37,311 bases of DNA from an uncultured Bacteroidota bacterium. GTDB lineage: Bacteria > Bacteroidota > Rhodothermia > Rhodothermales > Salinibacteraceae. The position numbers and the translations under genes are program-made. Positions 36,254-37,311 of this stretch are shown in pieces. The stretch spans positions 1-37,311 of the forward strand of contig CAKZLV010000214.1 of the NCBI GenBank assembly GCA_937127285.1. The letters run 5' to 3'. The notes under the pieces were generated by a model that searched no databases, was not told the origin of the DNA, and was given only the letters and a program-made list of their open reading frames with translations. Numbering within the stretch: position 1 is the first letter of the stretch; every line of letters starts with the position of its first letter.

Positions 36254-37012
36254 TTACCCGTGTAGGTCGACGCGCTGCCGGAGCATCGTCACCTCGTCAT
36301 CCCCGAGGCGCCGCCATTGCCCCCGCTGCAGGGTGCCGGTTGTCAGACCCGCATACTTGACGCGGTCAAGCTGCTTGATGCGGTGCCCCATCGCCTCCAT
36401 CATTCGTCGGATCTGACGGTTCCGACCTTCGTGAAGCTCCAGGGCGATGTCGGTCTGCTCGTCCGGGCGAATGTACGTCACGCGATCGGCGCGCGCGGTC
36501 CCGTCGTCCAGCTCCACGCCGCGACGAAGGCGGTCAATCTGGTGAGGCTTGACGGGATCCTGCGTGCGAACGAAGTAGATCTTTGACACCTCGAAGCGCG
36601 GATGCATGAGCCGATGCGCCAGATCCCCGTCGTTCGTCAGCAGCAGCACGCCGGTGGTGTTGCGGTCCAACCGCCCGACCGGAAACAGCCCGCTCGGGTT
36701 CTCGTCCGGGACTCCAATCACGCTCAGCACGGTGTCGCGGTTCTTCGGATCGTCGGTCGTGCTGATCGTGTCCTTCGGTTTGTTGAGGAGAAGATACTCG
36801 AACGCCCGGAGGTGGATCTCCTCCCCGTCGACGGTCACCCTCTGCCCCTCCCGAACCCGCGTGCCGTGTTCGGTCACGGTTTCGCCATCGACGGCGACGC
36901 GGCCCTGCTCGACGAGGTCGTCGGCGTCGCGGCGGGAGCAGACGCCGGCATGGGCGATGAATTTGTTGATGCGCATTCCTTCGCGCCCAGACTCCGTATG
37001 CGGATCGGCCAT
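36254..37012 (-). CDS. rRNA pseudouridine synthase, RsuA/RluB/E/F family
   Basis: 252 residues. An N-terminal S4 RNA-binding domain ([20 protein letters not shown], then VAVDGETV) is followed by the catalytic domain: LLLNKPKD, the catalytic Asp in [38 protein letters not shown] near the C terminus. RluB modifies 23S rRNA (position 2605) and RsuA 16S rRNA (516); the family member is not resolved here, though RluB is the most common single copy. ATG 37012 (MADPHT) precedes an internal ATG at 36976 just before the S4 domain, either of which could be used. Confidence 0.93.
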   Translation of the reverse strand: MADPHTESGREGMRINKFIAHAGVCSRRDADDLVEQGRVAVDGETVTEHGTRVREGQRVTVDGEEIHLRAFEYLLLNKPKDTISTTDDPKNRDTVLSVIGVPDENPSGLFPVGRLDRNTTGVLLLTNDGDLAHRLMHPRFEVSKIYFVRTQDPVKPHQIDRLRRGVELDDGTARADRVTYIRPDEQTDIALELHEGRNRQIRRMMEAMGHRIKQLDRVKYAGLTTGTLQRGQWRRLGDDEVTMLRQRVDLHG

Positions 37013-37311
37013 AGGTACAGCAGGGATGCGGGTGCGCTCGTCCGACGTTGGCGGGCAGTGGACGGACGACGAGTGAGGGAACGACCGTCGTAGAATTGGT
37101 AACACAAAAGAGTGGATCGCGACACGGTGCCGACCGCGAGGTTCATTCCTCGTGAAAAGTCTCTCGCCGGCCGCTGCAGGGCGCTTGAGAGGCCGGCCAC
37201 CGTCTCTAAGCGACGGCGGCAGCGGCTTGCCCGCAACCGTGCGGGTGCTCTCACCGTGGGGGCTGCCCCCGATGGGTTGGGGCCGCCGTTGCGGCTGCAG
37301 AGGGAACAGAG
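37013..37311. other. Spacer at the window end, no gene seen
   Basis: About 299 bases upstream of the pseudouridine synthase. A small hairpin (CGAGG at 37137-37141, CCTCG at 37148-37152) and GC-rich repeats (GCCGGCC at 37166-37172, GGCCGGC at 37191-37197) are present. The last 100 bases are GC-rich and could be the edge of a further gene or a structured RNA, but I recognise none. Confidence 0.4.

Noticed and set aside
37106-37311. Possible structured RNA gene (RNase P RNA or tmRNA) at the window end
   Set aside because: Some GC-rich inverted repeats occur, but no conserved core of either RNA is recognisable and the region is cut by the window edge.

Overview
The window looks like chromosomal DNA of a Salinibacter-type extreme halophile (Rhodothermota, Salinibacteraceae). 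It is GC-rich, and its proteins are very acidic (Asp/Glu/Ala-rich, as in salt-in halophiles). Clear Shine-Dalgarno sites are almost absent; miaA is the exception. One gene encodes a rhodopsin that closely resembles, from memory, the xanthorhodopsin of Salinibacter ruber, but with many substitutions and a two-residue longer loop. I therefore favour a relative of S. ruber rather than S. ruber itself.

Layout. 1-3706: the 3' part of cmk and an extended ribosomal protein S1 gene with a strong terminator. 3710-4357: no convincing gene. 4358-8186 (minus): rraA-like, purC, a LacI-family regulator and a divergent ThiD-like protein. 8919-14172 (plus): five co-oriented genes that look like one biosynthetic unit, namely a GTP cyclohydrolase II/RibD-reductase fusion, a zinc-less MDR dehydrogenase, an atypical 6-pyruvoyltetrahydropterin-synthase-like protein, a GT4 glycosyltransferase and a SAM methyltransferase. 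14385-16836 (minus): two tyrosine recombinases flanking a dif-like 11-6-11 site. 17016-19288 (minus): a baeRF family 3-type protein, a KynB-like cyclase and a small membrane protein. 19707-23412 (plus): a CrtO-type carotenoid ketolase, a CrtYc/Yd-type lycopene cyclase and xanthorhodopsin, i.e. a proton pump plus enzymes for a keto-carotenoid antenna. 23696-28523: a small membrane protein, a Na/Pi symporter-like protein, miaA, and a GT-C/methyltransferase fusion whose 3' end overlaps miaA. 28655-37012 (minus): a very large secreted subtilisin with FG-GAP repeats, an M24 aminopeptidase, guaB and an RsuA/RluB-type pseudouridine synthase.

The most interesting regions are: (i) the 8.9-14.2 kb cluster, which may make an undescribed glycosylated, methylated pteridine- or pyrimidine-derived compound; (ii) the dif-like site beside a complete Xer-type recombinase and a second recombinase with altered catalytic residues; (iii) the light-harvesting rhodopsin/ketolase module with a structured 401-base leader; (iv) an AT-rich 15-16-base motif recurring at three sites; and (v) repeated 13-19-base tandem duplications in spacers and low-complexity tails across the window. 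Functions are inferred from motifs read by eye; no database search was run.
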